Positions 1 to 8,023 of a stretch of 36,016 nucleotides of DNA are shown piece by piece. This stretch comes from DASVDE01 sp036381235 (GTDB taxonomy: Bacteria; Actinomycetota; Thermoleophilia; Solirubrobacterales; 70-9), in assembly GCA_036381235.1 (NCBI GenBank), contig DASVDE010000035.1:1-36016 (forward strand), in the 5' to 3' direction. The position numbers were made by a program, and so were the translations under genes. Numbering within the stretch: position 1 is the stretch's first letter; the number at the start of each line of letters is the position of its first letter. The notes below the pieces were generated by a model, which was not told where the DNA came from, did not search any database, and was given only the letters and a program-made list of their open reading frames with translations.

Positions 1-57
1 TTCGGCTACGTTGGCAGCGTCCCGCCCGCCCCCGCTCGCGACAAAGGAGCCCACCCG

Positions 58-588
58 ATGGCCGACAAGTCTTTCGCCGACGCCCTCAACGCCCAGATCT
101 CGAACGAGTTCGCCGCCTCGCAGCAGTACGTCGGCGCCGCCGTCTACTACGACGCCGAAACGCTGCCCCGCCTCGCCGCCTTCTTCTACCGCCAGGCGCT
201 CGAGGAGCGCGAGCACGCGATGATGATGATCCGCTACCTGCTCGACGTCGGCGAGGAGGTGCGGATCCCGGACATCAAGGCTCAGCAAACGAACTTCGCC
301 GATGGCAGCGCCCCGGTGCGAATGGCGCTCGAGCAGGAGCAGCGGGTCAGCGATGAGATCTTCTCCCTCTTCGAGCTAGCCCGTGAGCTGAAGGACTACC
401 GGGCAGAGCAGTTCCTGCAGTGGTTCGTCAAGGAGCAGGTCGAGGAGGTGGCGCTGATGGGCGACCTGCTCAACGTGGTCGAGCGGTCCAAAGACAACCT
501 GCTGCTGGCCGAGGACTACATAGCGCGTGAGACTCCGGGCGAAGGGGGCGGGGATCCGACTGCACCTCCAGCCGCTGGGGGAGCATGA
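58..588 (+). CDS. Ferritin (non-haem iron storage protein)
   Basis: Cytoplasmic iron-storage protein of the ferritin family (176 aa, usual length), expected to form a 24-mer shell that oxidises Fe(II) and stores Fe(III). A four-helix bundle pattern is visible. The ferroxidase ligands fall at the classical positions: Glu17, Glu50, His53 (in EEREHAM), Glu94 and Glu129/130. The ATG at 58 follows a clear AAAGGAG-type ribosome site about 9 nt upstream. The last ~20 residues are a Gly/Pro/Ala-rich tail, which is unusual but seen in some actinobacterial ferritins. It converges on the peptidase E gene with 7 bp between them. I cannot tell FtnA from BfrB naming, but no haem-binding Met of bacterioferritin is evident, so a non-haem ferritin is favoured. 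Confidence 0.93.
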   Translation: MADKSFADALNAQISNEFAASQQYVGAAVYYDAETLPRLAAFFYRQALEEREHAMMMIRYLLDVGEEVRIPDIKAQQTNFADGSAPVRMALEQEQRVSDEIFSLFELARELKDYRAEQFLQWFVKEQVEEVALMGDLLNVVERSKDNLLLAEDYIARETPGEGGGDPTAPPAAGGA

Positions 589-595
589 GGCGCAG

Positions 596-1393
596 CTAGC
601 CCAGCCAGCCCGCCCGTTGACGGAGGCCTTTGAGGCGGCGGTACTCGGCGATGTCTTCGCGCAGGGTCGCCGGGGCTGGGGCTGGCAGGAAGCGGGCCGG
701 GAGTGGGGCTTCGGCGACTCCCGAACCGGTTGTGGTGACACGGTAGGCGCGGGCGCCGCGGCGGGCAGTGATAGCTGAGGGTGCGCCGGCACCCTCCCAG
801 AGGAGCCCGGCGTAGTCGTCGAGGCCGTAGCCGCCGGGCATGCCACCGCCGACCGCGTCCAGGTAGGCGGCGCGGCGCTCGGGCTCGTTGTTGTAGTGGA
901 CGCAGAGGCTGCCGCCGAGCAGGCCGAGCCCCGCCGCGGCGAGCGGCTTCCCCGACGATTTGGTGATCCCGGCCTCAAACCAGCACATCGCCCCCGCGCT
1001 CTGGCCGGCGAGCACGATCCCCTGCCGCCAGGCGAGGCTGAGCAGGGCGCCGATCTCGTGCGCCTCCCAAACCGCGAGCAGGTTGACGAGGCTGCCGCCG
1101 CCGACATAGACGAGGTCCTGGGCGAGGAGGTGGTCACGCAGCTCCATCGGCCTGCGGCCGAGCCGGAACAGCGAGAGATCCGACGGCTCGCAGGCCCGCT
1201 CGCCGAAGGCGGCGTAAAAGCGCCCGATCTGCTCGGAGGTGTCGCCGCTGGCGGTTGGCAACAGGCAGATCCGCGGCCGCCCGCCGGCACGCTCGGTCGC
1301 CAGTTTCAGCAGCAGCTCGCAGACGGCGCGGTCGGGAGGGCGAGAGGTGAAGTCGTGCCCGCCAAGCGTGAGTATTCGAGTCAGTGTCGGCAT
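596..1393 (-). CDS. Peptidase E-like serine peptidase (family S51), copy 1
   Basis: Predicted cytoplasmic serine peptidase of the S51 family (peptidase E/cyanophycinase-like, 265 aa, class I glutamine-amidotransferase fold). Visible marks are the YVGGGSLVNLL segment (residues 96-106), the nucleophile elbow GQSAGAMCW with Ser132, and a CVHY motif with His166 as the probable catalytic His. Peptidase E cleaves Asp-Xaa dipeptides; the substrate here is unknown. Its ATG directly abuts the stop codon of the upstream paralog (TAG then ATG with no spacer), so the two are co-transcribed and translationally coupled. No signal peptide is seen. Confidence 0.88.
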   Translation of the reverse strand: MPTLTRILTLGGHDFTSRPPDRAVCELLLKLATERAGGRPRICLLPTASGDTSEQIGRFYAAFGERACEPSDLSLFRLGRRPMELRDHLLAQDLVYVGGGSLVNLLAVWEAHEIGALLSLAWRQGIVLAGQSAGAMCWFEAGITKSSGKPLAAAGLGLLGGSLCVHYNNEPERRAAYLDAVGGGMPGGYGLDDYAGLLWEGAGAPSAITARRGARAYRVTTTGSGVAEAPLPARFLPAPAPATLREDIAEYRRLKGLRQRAGWLG

Positions 1394-2161
1394 CTACGCC
1401 GCGACCGCGGTCGACATCGCTTCGGGCAGCGGCACGACCGAGGTCGCACCGGCATCGCCCAGGAAGATGGTCGCGATCCGCATCTCCACCACCCGGTCGG
1501 CGATCGCGTCCAGTCGGTAGCCGCGCGCGGCGGGCCGCGAGGCAACGACCCGGCTCAGCTCGGTGCCGGAGAAGTGCAGCGCCGCGCCGTCCTCGGCGGC
1601 ATAGCCGGGACGCATCCCGTCGCGGAGGAGGTCGTGGTAGGCGCGACGACGGCTGGACCCCGGCTCGTAGTGGACGCAGTTGCTGAACGGCAGCAGTCCC
1701 AGACCCTCGACCCGGCGCGGCGCCCCGTGAAAGCCGGTGACCGCCTCGGCGAACCAACACAGCGACCCGGCCGAGAGACCGCAGAGGACGACCCCGGCCT
1801 CCCACGCCTCGCGCAGGATCGTGTCGATCCCGTGCGCTCGCCACACCCCGAGCAAGCTGATGACGCTGCCCCCGCCAACGTAGATCAAGTCCTGAGAGAG
1901 GAGGTGGTCGCGCAGGTCGGAGGGGCCCTGCTCCCGCCGGAAGAGGGAGATGTGGCTGGCCTCGCAACGCTCCGCCGGAAAGGCGCGGTAGAAGCGGACG
2001 ATGTAGTGGTCAGCATCGCCACTGGCCGAGGGCAGGAAGCAGACCCGTGGCCGCGCCGCGCCGGTCAGTCCCAACACGTAGTCGTCGAGCAGGGGATTCC
2101 CGGACTCCATCGAGAAGCCGCCGCCGCCGAAGGCGACTATCTGCCGGAGTGACCTCTGCAT
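1394..2161 (-). CDS. Peptidase E-like serine peptidase (family S51), copy 2
   Basis: Paralog of the adjacent downstream gene: 255 aa from the chosen start, with the same S51 architecture. It carries IVAFGGGGFSME at residues 8-19, IYVGGGSV near 93-100, the nucleophile elbow CGLSAGSLCW with Ser130, and NCVHYEPGSS with a catalytic-type His near 164. The frame stays open to 2305, but starting there would overlap the gadB start region antisense and add an N-terminus unlike the family. The ATG at 2161 puts the conserved beta-strand at residue 8, as in copy 1. Tandem duplication followed by divergence is the simplest explanation. Substrate unknown; dipeptide or cyanophycin-like aspartyl substrates are possible. 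Confidence 0.85.
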   Translation of the reverse strand: MQRSLRQIVAFGGGGFSMESGNPLLDDYVLGLTGAARPRVCFLPSASGDADHYIVRFYRAFPAERCEASHISLFRREQGPSDLRDHLLSQDLIYVGGGSVISLLGVWRAHGIDTILREAWEAGVVLCGLSAGSLCWFAEAVTGFHGAPRRVEGLGLLPFSNCVHYEPGSSRRRAYHDLLRDGMRPGYAAEDGAALHFSGTELSRVVASRPAARGYRLDAIADRVVEMRIATIFLGDAGATSVVPLPEAMSTAVAA

Positions 2162-2243
2162 GTCCAAATGTTGCGGCCACGCAGCCCTGACGGCCTTGTA
2201 CAGCGGTCCGAAGTTCTGAGTAAATCGACCGCCCACATGTACA

Positions 2244-3632
2244 GTGGCGTCGATGACGATGCGCAAGGTTCGCAGCGGTGATACCGGCAGACTCACCAAC
2301 ACCACCTACAGCAGTCGCTACTTCACCGACGAGGTTCCCGAGCACGCGATTCCCAAGGAGTCGATGCCGGCGCGAGCCGCCTATCAGCTGATCCACGACG
2401 AGCTGAACCTGGACGGCAATCCGGCGCTGAACCTCGCCTCCTTCGTCACCACCTGGATGGAGCCCGAGGCTCAGGCCCTCGCGACCGAGACGCTCAACCG
2501 CAACTTCGTCGACCAGGACGAGTACCCGCAGACCGAGGAGATCCACCACCGCGTAATCAGCATGATGGGTCGCCTCTTCCATGCCCCCGCAAAGGGTGAG
2601 CCCTGTGGCACGGCGACGATCGGCTCCTCAGAGGCGATCATGCTGGGGCTGCTGGCGCACAAGTGGAGCTGGCGCCGGCAGCGCGGTGACGACAACGCCA
2701 AGCCCAACGTCGTCTTCGGCGCCGATGTCCACACCTGCTGGGAGAAGTTCACCCGTTACTTCGAGGTCGAACAGCGGGTGATCCCGCTCACCCCCGATCG
2801 TCACGTGATCGGTCCGGAGGAGGTCGAGCCGCTGATCGATGAGAACACGATCGCGGTCGGAGCGATCCTCGGCACCACCTTCACCGGCCAGATCGACGAG
2901 ATCGAGGGGATCGACGAGCTGCTTCGCGGCATCAAGCAGGAGAAGGGGTGGGACATCCCTATCCATGTCGACGGCGCCAGCGGCGGCTTCATCGCCCCCT
3001 TTTCCTACCCGGAGGTGAAGTGGGACTTCCGCCTCGAGCAGGTCCGCTCGATCAACGTCTCCAACCATAAGTTCGGGCTGGTGTACCCAGGGATGGGCTC
3101 GGTCATCTTCCGTGACATCGCGACCGTGCCCGAGGAGCTGGTCTTCAAGATCAACTACCTGGGCGGCGAGATGGCCAACTTCAGCCTCAACTTCAGCCGC
3201 GCCAGCAACGCGGTGCTGCTCCAGTACTACAACTTCCTCCGCCTCGGCCAGGAAGGCTACGAGCGGATCGTCGGCAACCTGATGGAGAACGCGGCGGTGC
3301 TGGAGAAGGAGCTGACCGCGTCGGGAAGGTTCGAGCTCCTAAACGACGCGCGCTACCTGCCGGTCGTCGTCGTGCGACCCACCGGGAAGGGCGGCGACGT
3401 CGACGTCTTCGACCTCTCGGAGCGGCTGCGGGAGCGCGGCTGGATCGTCCCCGCCTACACCCTGCCTCCCAACGCCGAGGAGATCGCGGTGCTGCGCATG
3501 GTGGTGAAGGAGAACTTCAGCCGCGACATGGCGACGATGCTGGGCGAGGACATAGAGCGGGCGCTGGCCAAGATGGACGGCAAGCCCTCGCCGCAGGACG
3601 CAGCCCGCGGCAAACAGCGCCGCATCTGCTAA
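2244..3632 (+). CDS. gadB: Glutamate decarboxylase
   Basis: PLP-dependent group II decarboxylase (462 aa, normal GadB length) converting L-glutamate to GABA plus CO2 with proton consumption, typically an acid-resistance function. Visible marks: FNLASFVTT-like substrate segment near 61-70, TIGSSEAIMLG cofactor loop at 125-135, HVDGASGG with Asp243 contacting PLP, and the Schiff-base Lys276 in VSNHKFGLVYPG. GTG 2244, ATG 2253 and ATG 2259 are all in frame and no strong ribosome site separates them, so the exact start is uncertain by five codons. It is divergent from the peptidase E pair and overlaps the next convergent gene by 4 bp. No glutamate/GABA antiporter gene is adjacent. Confidence 0.95.
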   Translation: MASMTMRKVRSGDTGRLTNTTYSSRYFTDEVPEHAIPKESMPARAAYQLIHDELNLDGNPALNLASFVTTWMEPEAQALATETLNRNFVDQDEYPQTEEIHHRVISMMGRLFHAPAKGEPCGTATIGSSEAIMLGLLAHKWSWRRQRGDDNAKPNVVFGADVHTCWEKFTRYFEVEQRVIPLTPDRHVIGPEEVEPLIDENTIAVGAILGTTFTGQIDEIEGIDELLRGIKQEKGWDIPIHVDGASGGFIAPFSYPEVKWDFRLEQVRSINVSNHKFGLVYPGMGSVIFRDIATVPEELVFKINYLGGEMANFSLNFSRASNAVLLQYYNFLRLGQEGYERIVGNLMENAAVLEKELTASGRFELLNDARYLPVVVVRPTGKGGDVDVFDLSERLRERGWIVPAYTLPPNAEEIAVLRMVVKENFSRDMATMLGEDIERALAKMDGKPSPQDAARGKQRRIC

Positions 3633-4276
3633 ACGGGCGAGACCGATCTACCCGACTGAGGCGAGGCGACTTGGGCCGCTGGGGCGTCCGCGGCTCGGTG
3701 GAAGTGCATGATCGCCAGCTCGGTGCGGTGGCTGTCGCGCTCCTCGGGGGAGAGCTTTGCGAGGCGAGCCGCCGCCTCGGCCTGCAGGTCAATTGCGCGC
3801 TCGAGGGTGAGTTTCAGCTGCTCCGTCATCTCGTCGTAGGCCTGCTGGTCCAGCTCCATGCCCACCCAGCTGATGTGGCATTGCTCATCGTCCAGTCCCC
3901 CCGAGCAGGCGGCTGCGACCAGGTGGCTCCAGATCTCCTGCAGGTTGTCGTCGAAGAGCGCCCGGCGGGTTGTGAGTGGCATGTCCGACCAGTGACCGTC
4001 GGTGAAGTACGGGCGGATCGTGGCCCGGTAGAAATGCTCGACGGCGCCGCGCACGGGGGCGGTTTTGACCAGCTCGATCGCCTGGCACTCGAAGAGGATT
4101 TTGACGTGGTAGCTGACGTTGCCAAGCCGTGCGCCCAGCTTCCGAGAAAGCTCGCTGGGGCTGGCCACCTCCTCGCCGAGGGCGTGCAGGATGCGTTGAC
4201 GCAGTGGGTGTCCAAGCGCCCTGATCAGACGGGGATCGACCGCGGCCGTGGATTGTTCTGGCGGCACAAAACTCAT
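3629..4276 (-). CDS. ArsR-like winged-helix transcriptional regulator
   Basis: 215 aa protein with an N-terminal ArsR/HTH_20-type winged helix at about residues 16-75 (DPRLIRALGHPLRQRILHAL, then SPSELSRKLGARLGNVSYHVKIL as the recognition helix). A longer C-terminal region, with EHFYRATIRPYF followed by helices, probably senses a ligand or dimerises. No metal-binding Cys cluster of classical ArsR sensors is seen. The ATG lies within the stop of the upstream ECF sigma gene (ATGA, 4-bp overlap), so both are one operon; a winged-helix protein occupies the place where an anti-sigma factor is usually found. It converges with gadB with a 4-bp overlap. Confidence 0.85.
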   Translation of the reverse strand: MSFVPPEQSTAAVDPRLIRALGHPLRQRILHALGEEVASPSELSRKLGARLGNVSYHVKILFECQAIELVKTAPVRGAVEHFYRATIRPYFTDGHWSDMPLTTRRALFDDNLQEIWSHLVAAACSGGLDDEQCHISWVGMELDQQAYDEMTEQLKLTLERAIDLQAEAAARLAKLSPEERDSHRTELAIMHFHRAADAPAAQVASPQSGRSVSPV

Positions 4277-4890
4277 TGACTTCCGAACGCACGGCGCAGT
4301 TTGTCGCGAGCCCGATGCAACCTGATCTTAACCGTTCCTTCAGGTATATCGAGGTGGCGAGCGATGGCGGCCTGGGTGAGGTCTTCCTCGTAGCGGAGCT
4401 TCAGCAACCTGCGATCGCGCTCATCGAGCTGCTCCAGCGCCGCCCGCAAATCCGCCCTCTCGACAGTCGCCAGCACCCGCTCGTCGTCCGCTCCCTCCTG
4501 CACCTCGATCGTCGCGAGCGGCTCAGGGAGGACACGCGAGCGGTGGCGAAATGCCTCGTTACGCACGATGGTAGCTAGCCATTCGTTGCGCCTGTCGCTC
4601 TCTCGCAAGGTCGACTGGCGGCGCCAGGCTCGAAGCAGGGCCTCCTGGGCAATATCCTCGGCCTCGCTCGGGTTGCCTGCGTAGCGATACGCGACCCGAA
4701 GGCAGAGCCTATGCGCCTCCCCCCACTCCCAACCATCACCAGAACGACGGCTTTTGATTACTGGAGCGTTGATCGTTTTGACGGTACTAGCGAAAAAACT
4801 ACGAACTTCTCTGTTTGCTGAAACTCTTTTGATTAAAACCAGGTCTACTGGGTATGGGAGCCGCCACTGCCAGCACCCCGCATCCACCAT
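4273..4890 (-). CDS. ECF-type RNA polymerase sigma factor (sigma-70 family)
   Basis: 205 aa reading with both ECF regions. Region 2 is in the middle (LCLRVAYRYAGNPSEAEDIAQEALLRAW, then NEWLATIVRNEAFRHRSR). Region 4 is at the C-terminus (LRAALEQLDERDRRLLKLRYEEDLTQAAIARHLDIPEGTVKIRLHRARDKLRRAF). It would redirect RNA polymerase to a small regulon. The start is a problem: the first ~45 codons are AT-rich (4740-4850), unlike the rest, and ATG 4890 and GTG 4887 are the only ordinary in-frame starts. Using them overlaps the divergent methyltransferase start by 37 bp. A shorter protein starting near the GWEWGEAHRL segment would fit the family better but has no canonical start codon. No anti-sigma factor is nearby. 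Confidence 0.82.
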   Translation of the reverse strand: MVDAGCWQWRLPYPVDLVLIKRVSANREVRSFFASTVKTINAPVIKSRRSGDGWEWGEAHRLCLRVAYRYAGNPSEAEDIAQEALLRAWRRQSTLRESDRRNEWLATIVRNEAFRHRSRVLPEPLATIEVQEGADDERVLATVERADLRAALEQLDERDRRLLKLRYEEDLTQAAIARHLDIPEGTVKIRLHRARDKLRRAFGSQ

Positions 4891-5663
4891 GGGCGGAGGT
4901 CGCCTATGAGGCGATCGCCCCGGTTTACGACGACTTCACCGCCCACCACGACTACGAGTTGTGGCTGGGGGCGCTGCTGCCTCAGCTGGAGCGGCACGGG
5001 TTAAGCGGAAGGCGCCTGCTCGATGTCGGCTGCGGCACGGGCAAGAGCTTCCTGCCGATGCTGGAGCGGGGCTGGGAGGTGACGGGTTGCGACATCTCCC
5101 CCTCGATGATCGAGCTGGCGCGGCGCAAGGCGGGCGAGGGGACGAGCCTCTCGGTCGCCGATATGCGGGAGCTGCCCATCTTTGGAGAGTTCGACCTGGT
5201 TTGGGCTCTCGACGACGCGGTCAACTACCTGCTCAGCGTCGAGGAGCTGACGAGCGCATTGAAGGGAATGGCGCGCAACCTGGCACCCGACGGCCTGTTG
5301 ATGTTCGACGTCAACACGCTGCAGAGCTACCGCAGCTTCTTCGCCGAGACCGAGGAGCGCGAGGCGGATGGGCGACGCCTCCTCTGGCGGGGAAGGGCGG
5401 CGGCGGACACCGCCCCGGGCTCGGTCTGCGAAGCGAGCTTCGAGGTGATCGGCTCCGACGGCAAGTCGGAGATCGAGCCACAGCTCCACCGCCAGCGCCA
5501 CTTCCTCGAGGAAGAGGTGTACAAGGCGCTGGAGCAGGCCGGTCTGGAATGCCTCGACGCCTTCGGCCACGGGTTCGACGTGGTCCTGGAGCAGCCGATC
5601 GAGGACCTCCGCCACTCGAAGGCGGTCTACATCGCCGCCCACAGCACCCAGAAGCCGAGCTGA
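4854..5663 (+). CDS. Class I SAM-dependent methyltransferase
   Basis: 269 aa Rossmann-fold methyltransferase. Motif I is LLDVGCGTGKSFLPML near residues 54-69, the acidic motif II VTGCDISPSMIELARR follows, then a motif IV-like FDLVWALDDAVNYLLS and a motif with LMFDVNTLQSY. The family acts on varied small molecules and the substrate cannot be read here. The start at ATG 4854 gives a good N-terminus (YEAIAPVYDDFTAHHDYELW is typical of the Methyltransf_11/25 type). It is head-to-head with the sigma factor, and the 5' flank is strongly AT-rich, likely its promoter region. It converges with the SRPBCC gene. Confidence 0.9.
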   Translation: MGAATASTPHPPWAEVAYEAIAPVYDDFTAHHDYELWLGALLPQLERHGLSGRRLLDVGCGTGKSFLPMLERGWEVTGCDISPSMIELARRKAGEGTSLSVADMRELPIFGEFDLVWALDDAVNYLLSVEELTSALKGMARNLAPDGLLMFDVNTLQSYRSFFAETEEREADGRRLLWRGRAAADTAPGSVCEASFEVIGSDGKSEIEPQLHRQRHFLEEEVYKALEQAGLECLDAFGHGFDVVLEQPIEDLRHSKAVYIAAHSTQKPS

Positions 5664-5676
5664 CCGGCGACTGGGC

Positions 5677-6162
5677 TCAGAGCAAGCCGTAGTGCTTGCG
5701 AGTGTCGCGAAACAGCGTCCCGAAGAGCAACCTGTTGCCGGGATTGGCGATCCGCACAGCCGCCCGCGGCTCCATCGCGATGGTCCATGTGAACCGGCAT
5801 GAGCCCTCCGAAGTCGGCTCCACCAGATAGTCCTCCGCAAAGCGCCGGGCCAGCGGCGTACTTGCCTCCACCACGTAGAACGACTTCCGCCGCCCCTCCT
5901 CCCAGCGAAAGAACCGCTCCCTCAACACGTTCAACCCACCCAGCGCCCGCACCGTACGCGTAGTTCCAACGCCAAACGGCCGCGGCGAGGTCCAGGTGAT
6001 GCGCTGAAGGATCCGACACCACGCCAACGGATTCTCATCCGTCAGCTCCGCCCAAACCTCCCCCGCCGGCCTCGCAATCTCAAACTCCCCCACGAGCCGA
6101 AACGGCGCCGTCTCGAAGAAATCCTCCTCGACCGGCTGGGCTGTGAACCACGGACGCTGCAC
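5677..6162 (-). CDS. SRPBCC (START/polyketide cyclase-like) family protein
   Basis: 161 aa, about the usual size for SRPBCC ligand-binding proteins. Typical elements are the first strand FRLVGEFEIARPAGEVWAELTD, followed by GTTRTVRALGG, FRWEEGRRKSFYVVE and CRFTWTIAMEPR, and a C-terminal helix NRLLFGTLFRDTRKHYG that closes the cavity. Such proteins bind hydrophobic ligands or act as cyclase/hydrolase-like folds; the function here is unknown. No signal peptide. It stands alone between the methyltransferase (14 bp convergent) and a decayed region. Confidence 0.8.
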   Translation of the reverse strand: MQRPWFTAQPVEEDFFETAPFRLVGEFEIARPAGEVWAELTDENPLAWCRILQRITWTSPRPFGVGTTRTVRALGGLNVLRERFFRWEEGRRKSFYVVEASTPLARRFAEDYLVEPTSEGSCRFTWTIAMEPRAAVRIANPGNRLLFGTLFRDTRKHYGLL

Positions 6163-6239
6163 AGGGCGAGTCTATGGAAGCTGGGGTATGACCTCTCTCG
6201 ACGACTCCGCTTCGACAGCGCGAGCACTACCGTGGACTG

Positions 6240-6437
6240 ATGGCGTCTGTCGACCTGTGGCCATCCGTTTCCTATGAGGACTGGAGCGAGACCTGCGACA
6301 CGCTTCATGGGCACACGCAGGTGCTCGGAAAGCTGGCGGCGGAGCTGGCGCACCCGAGCCCCAGCTCCAGCACGCCGCGCTGCACCTGACCGCGCGAGGC
6401 TGGGAGACGGGTCTGCTGCCAGCGCCTGACACCGGCT
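6240..6437 (+). pseudogene. DUF5996 family protein, N-terminal remnant with frameshift
   Basis: From ATG 6240 the reading MASVDLWPSVSYEDWSETCD continues with TLHGHTQVLGKLAAELAHPSP, which matches the N-terminal pattern of DUF5996 proteins (W-P..W..T..TLH...Q..GK). The frame then closes at 6389. From about 6362 the adjacent frame continues the family (QLQHAALHLTARGWETGLLPAPD), so a single-base loss has broken the gene near 6360. The usual remaining two-thirds of a DUF5996 protein is absent: the reading passes around 6437 straight into an integrase-like N-terminus. Function of the family is unknown. The family assignment rests on motif memory. Confidence 0.65.
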
Positions 6438-7739
6438 GGCTGATCGTCCGGGCATGCAAGGCCAACCCGTTCTATGAGGCGATGTGGCGAAACGGAGCGG
6501 GCCGGCAGAGGAAGCGACGGCTTGGTCGGGCCTGGCTAGAACAGGATCCGGGTGGCCGCTGGGTCAAGCGCCGCGGCCGGATCCCGAGCGACTACCTCGA
6601 AATGGGCCGGGTGATCGCCGAAGTCGAAGCCGAGCTACAACCGGAGCCCGGGGGCCGGGAGCCCCTCTTCGACGATGCCGCCGCCGCGTGGCTCGAGCAC
6701 CTTGAGACCGAGAGGCGGGCAAAGCCCTCGACTTTGGCCGCCTACCGGAATCTCCTTTCCCACCCGCGCCACGGTGACCGCCCACGTAGCGCTCGGATCA
6801 TGCGCCTTCAGCGGACAGAAGCTGCACCGGATAGTGACGACGACGTCCGGCGCTTCCTCTCCTCGTTGAGGAAGACGTCAGCCCTTGCACCGTCAACATG
6901 CACCGCCAGGTTCTCCACGCGATCTTCCAGCACTCGATGCGCGGCGACACCTTCGGAGTGCGGGAGAATCCCGTCGCAACCACCGCAAGCGACCCGAAGA
7001 CGATGAGACCTTCGAGCCCCAGGAGATTCTCGCCGTCGCCGCGGCTGCCCGGGCCGGGCTCCACCGGAAACGAAGCGGCTACGCGAACTCGAAGTTCTCC
7101 GAAGAGACCGAGGCCGAGTGGCAGCGGATCAACGACCAGGACGCCGCTCTCTTCATCGTCGCCGCCTGTACCGGTATGCGCATGGCGAACTCCTCGCGTT
7201 ACGCTGGTCAGACGTCGACATCGAGGCCGGCACTGTGATGTCTCCCCGGCGATGTCGGCGGGACAGGAGTCGAGTACGAAGTCGCGGCGGGCGCGATCGG
7301 TGCCGCTGGCTGATCAACCCAGACCGAGCTGAGGTCCCTTCGAAAGAGAGAACGCCTCCTCAGCCGAGATGACCTCGTCTTCTGCCGGCCCGATGGGCGG
7401 CCACTGGATCAGAGTGCGGTGCGAACGCGATTTATGCGCGCTCAGAAGAAGGTGGGCATGCGGGCGCGTCGTTTTCACGACCTACGCCATACCTTCGGCA
7501 GCCTCGCGATCCAGCAATTTGATGTCGTCGCCGTGAAGAACATGATGGGGCACTCGAGGCTGACGACCACCGAGCGATACCTGCATTCGAAGCCGCGTCC
7601 CGGCGATGCCGCGAAACTCACGAACGTCTTCGCTGCCAGCACCAATCTCGACCTCAAGGGCGAGAATTTGGCAGCCAGAACGTCGGCATTGTCCGACGAA
7701 CAAGAGGAGCCTCCTCCTGCCCGCCGACATGCCCCTTAG
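6438..7739 (+). pseudogene. Tyrosine recombinase/phage-type integrase, multiply frameshifted
   Basis: A complete integrase can be pieced together only by changing frame at least five times. The pieces in order: arm/core N-terminus RRLGRAWLEQDPGG and AAAAWLEHLETERRAKPSTL (6480-6870); EEDVSPCTVNMHRQVLHAIF through GVRENPVA (about 6869-6985); EPQEILAVAAAARAG to DQDAALFIVAACTGMR with the first catalytic Arg (about 6990-7180); HGELLALRWSDVDIEAGT (about 7180-7240); MSAGQESSTKSRRARSVPLA (about 7246-7320); and DDLVFCRPDGRPLDQ to the C-terminus with HDLRHTFGS, GHSRLTTTERYLH and the catalytic Tyr (to 7739). All catalytic motifs survive in sequence but not in one frame, so the gene is dead unless it is a sequencing artefact. 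It marks a former integrative element next to the accessory block. Confidence 0.9.
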
Positions 7740-7750
7740 GCTGATCTCCC

Positions 7751-8023
7751 ATGGAGATCCAGGCCGTCCTCAATATTCGGGCCGCCATTGGCAAACACGG
7801 TGATCGCTGCGAGCGCGAACCGAAAGCAATCCTGCTGAACCCCGCTAACTACGATCTGCTCGGGCTCGTGGAGGTACTTGGTCTGCCGGTCTTACCTGAC
7901 GACGACGTTCCGGTGATGAGGGTTCGAATTCACTGCGGAGTGGGCGTCGGCGGGCGGTGCAAGGAAGGAGATGTGCATTGGGATAAGGACGGCGGCGCCT
8001 TTGTGGAGACGGTTGACGACTAG
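7751..8023 (+). CDS. Small hypothetical protein
   Basis: 90 aa, not assigned to a named family. It has a compact, ordinary-looking composition with an ILLNPANYDLLGL segment (residues 27-39) followed by GLPVLPDDDVPVMRVRIHCG and a terminal acidic VHWDKDGGAFVETVDD. The first part resembles small proteins that are often found beside integrases and phage genes, but I cannot name a function. The start ATG 7751 lies 12 bp after the end of the dead integrase. Its stop overlaps the convergent gene by 4 bp. Codon use is normal for the region, which supports a real gene. Confidence 0.6.
   Translation: MEIQAVLNIRAAIGKHGDRCEREPKAILLNPANYDLLGLVEVLGLPVLPDDDVPVMRVRIHCGVGVGGRCKEGDVHWDKDGGAFVETVDD

Noticed and set aside
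896..2152. Long plus-strand open frame of about 418 codons
   Set aside because: It is the antisense of the two peptidase E genes, with Arg/Ala/Gly-rich, domain-free translation typical of GC-rich shadow frames.
5677..5700. GCAAG/CTTGC hairpin as terminator of the methyltransferase gene
   Set aside because: It lies inside the coding end of the convergent SRPBCC gene, is short, and has no T-run.
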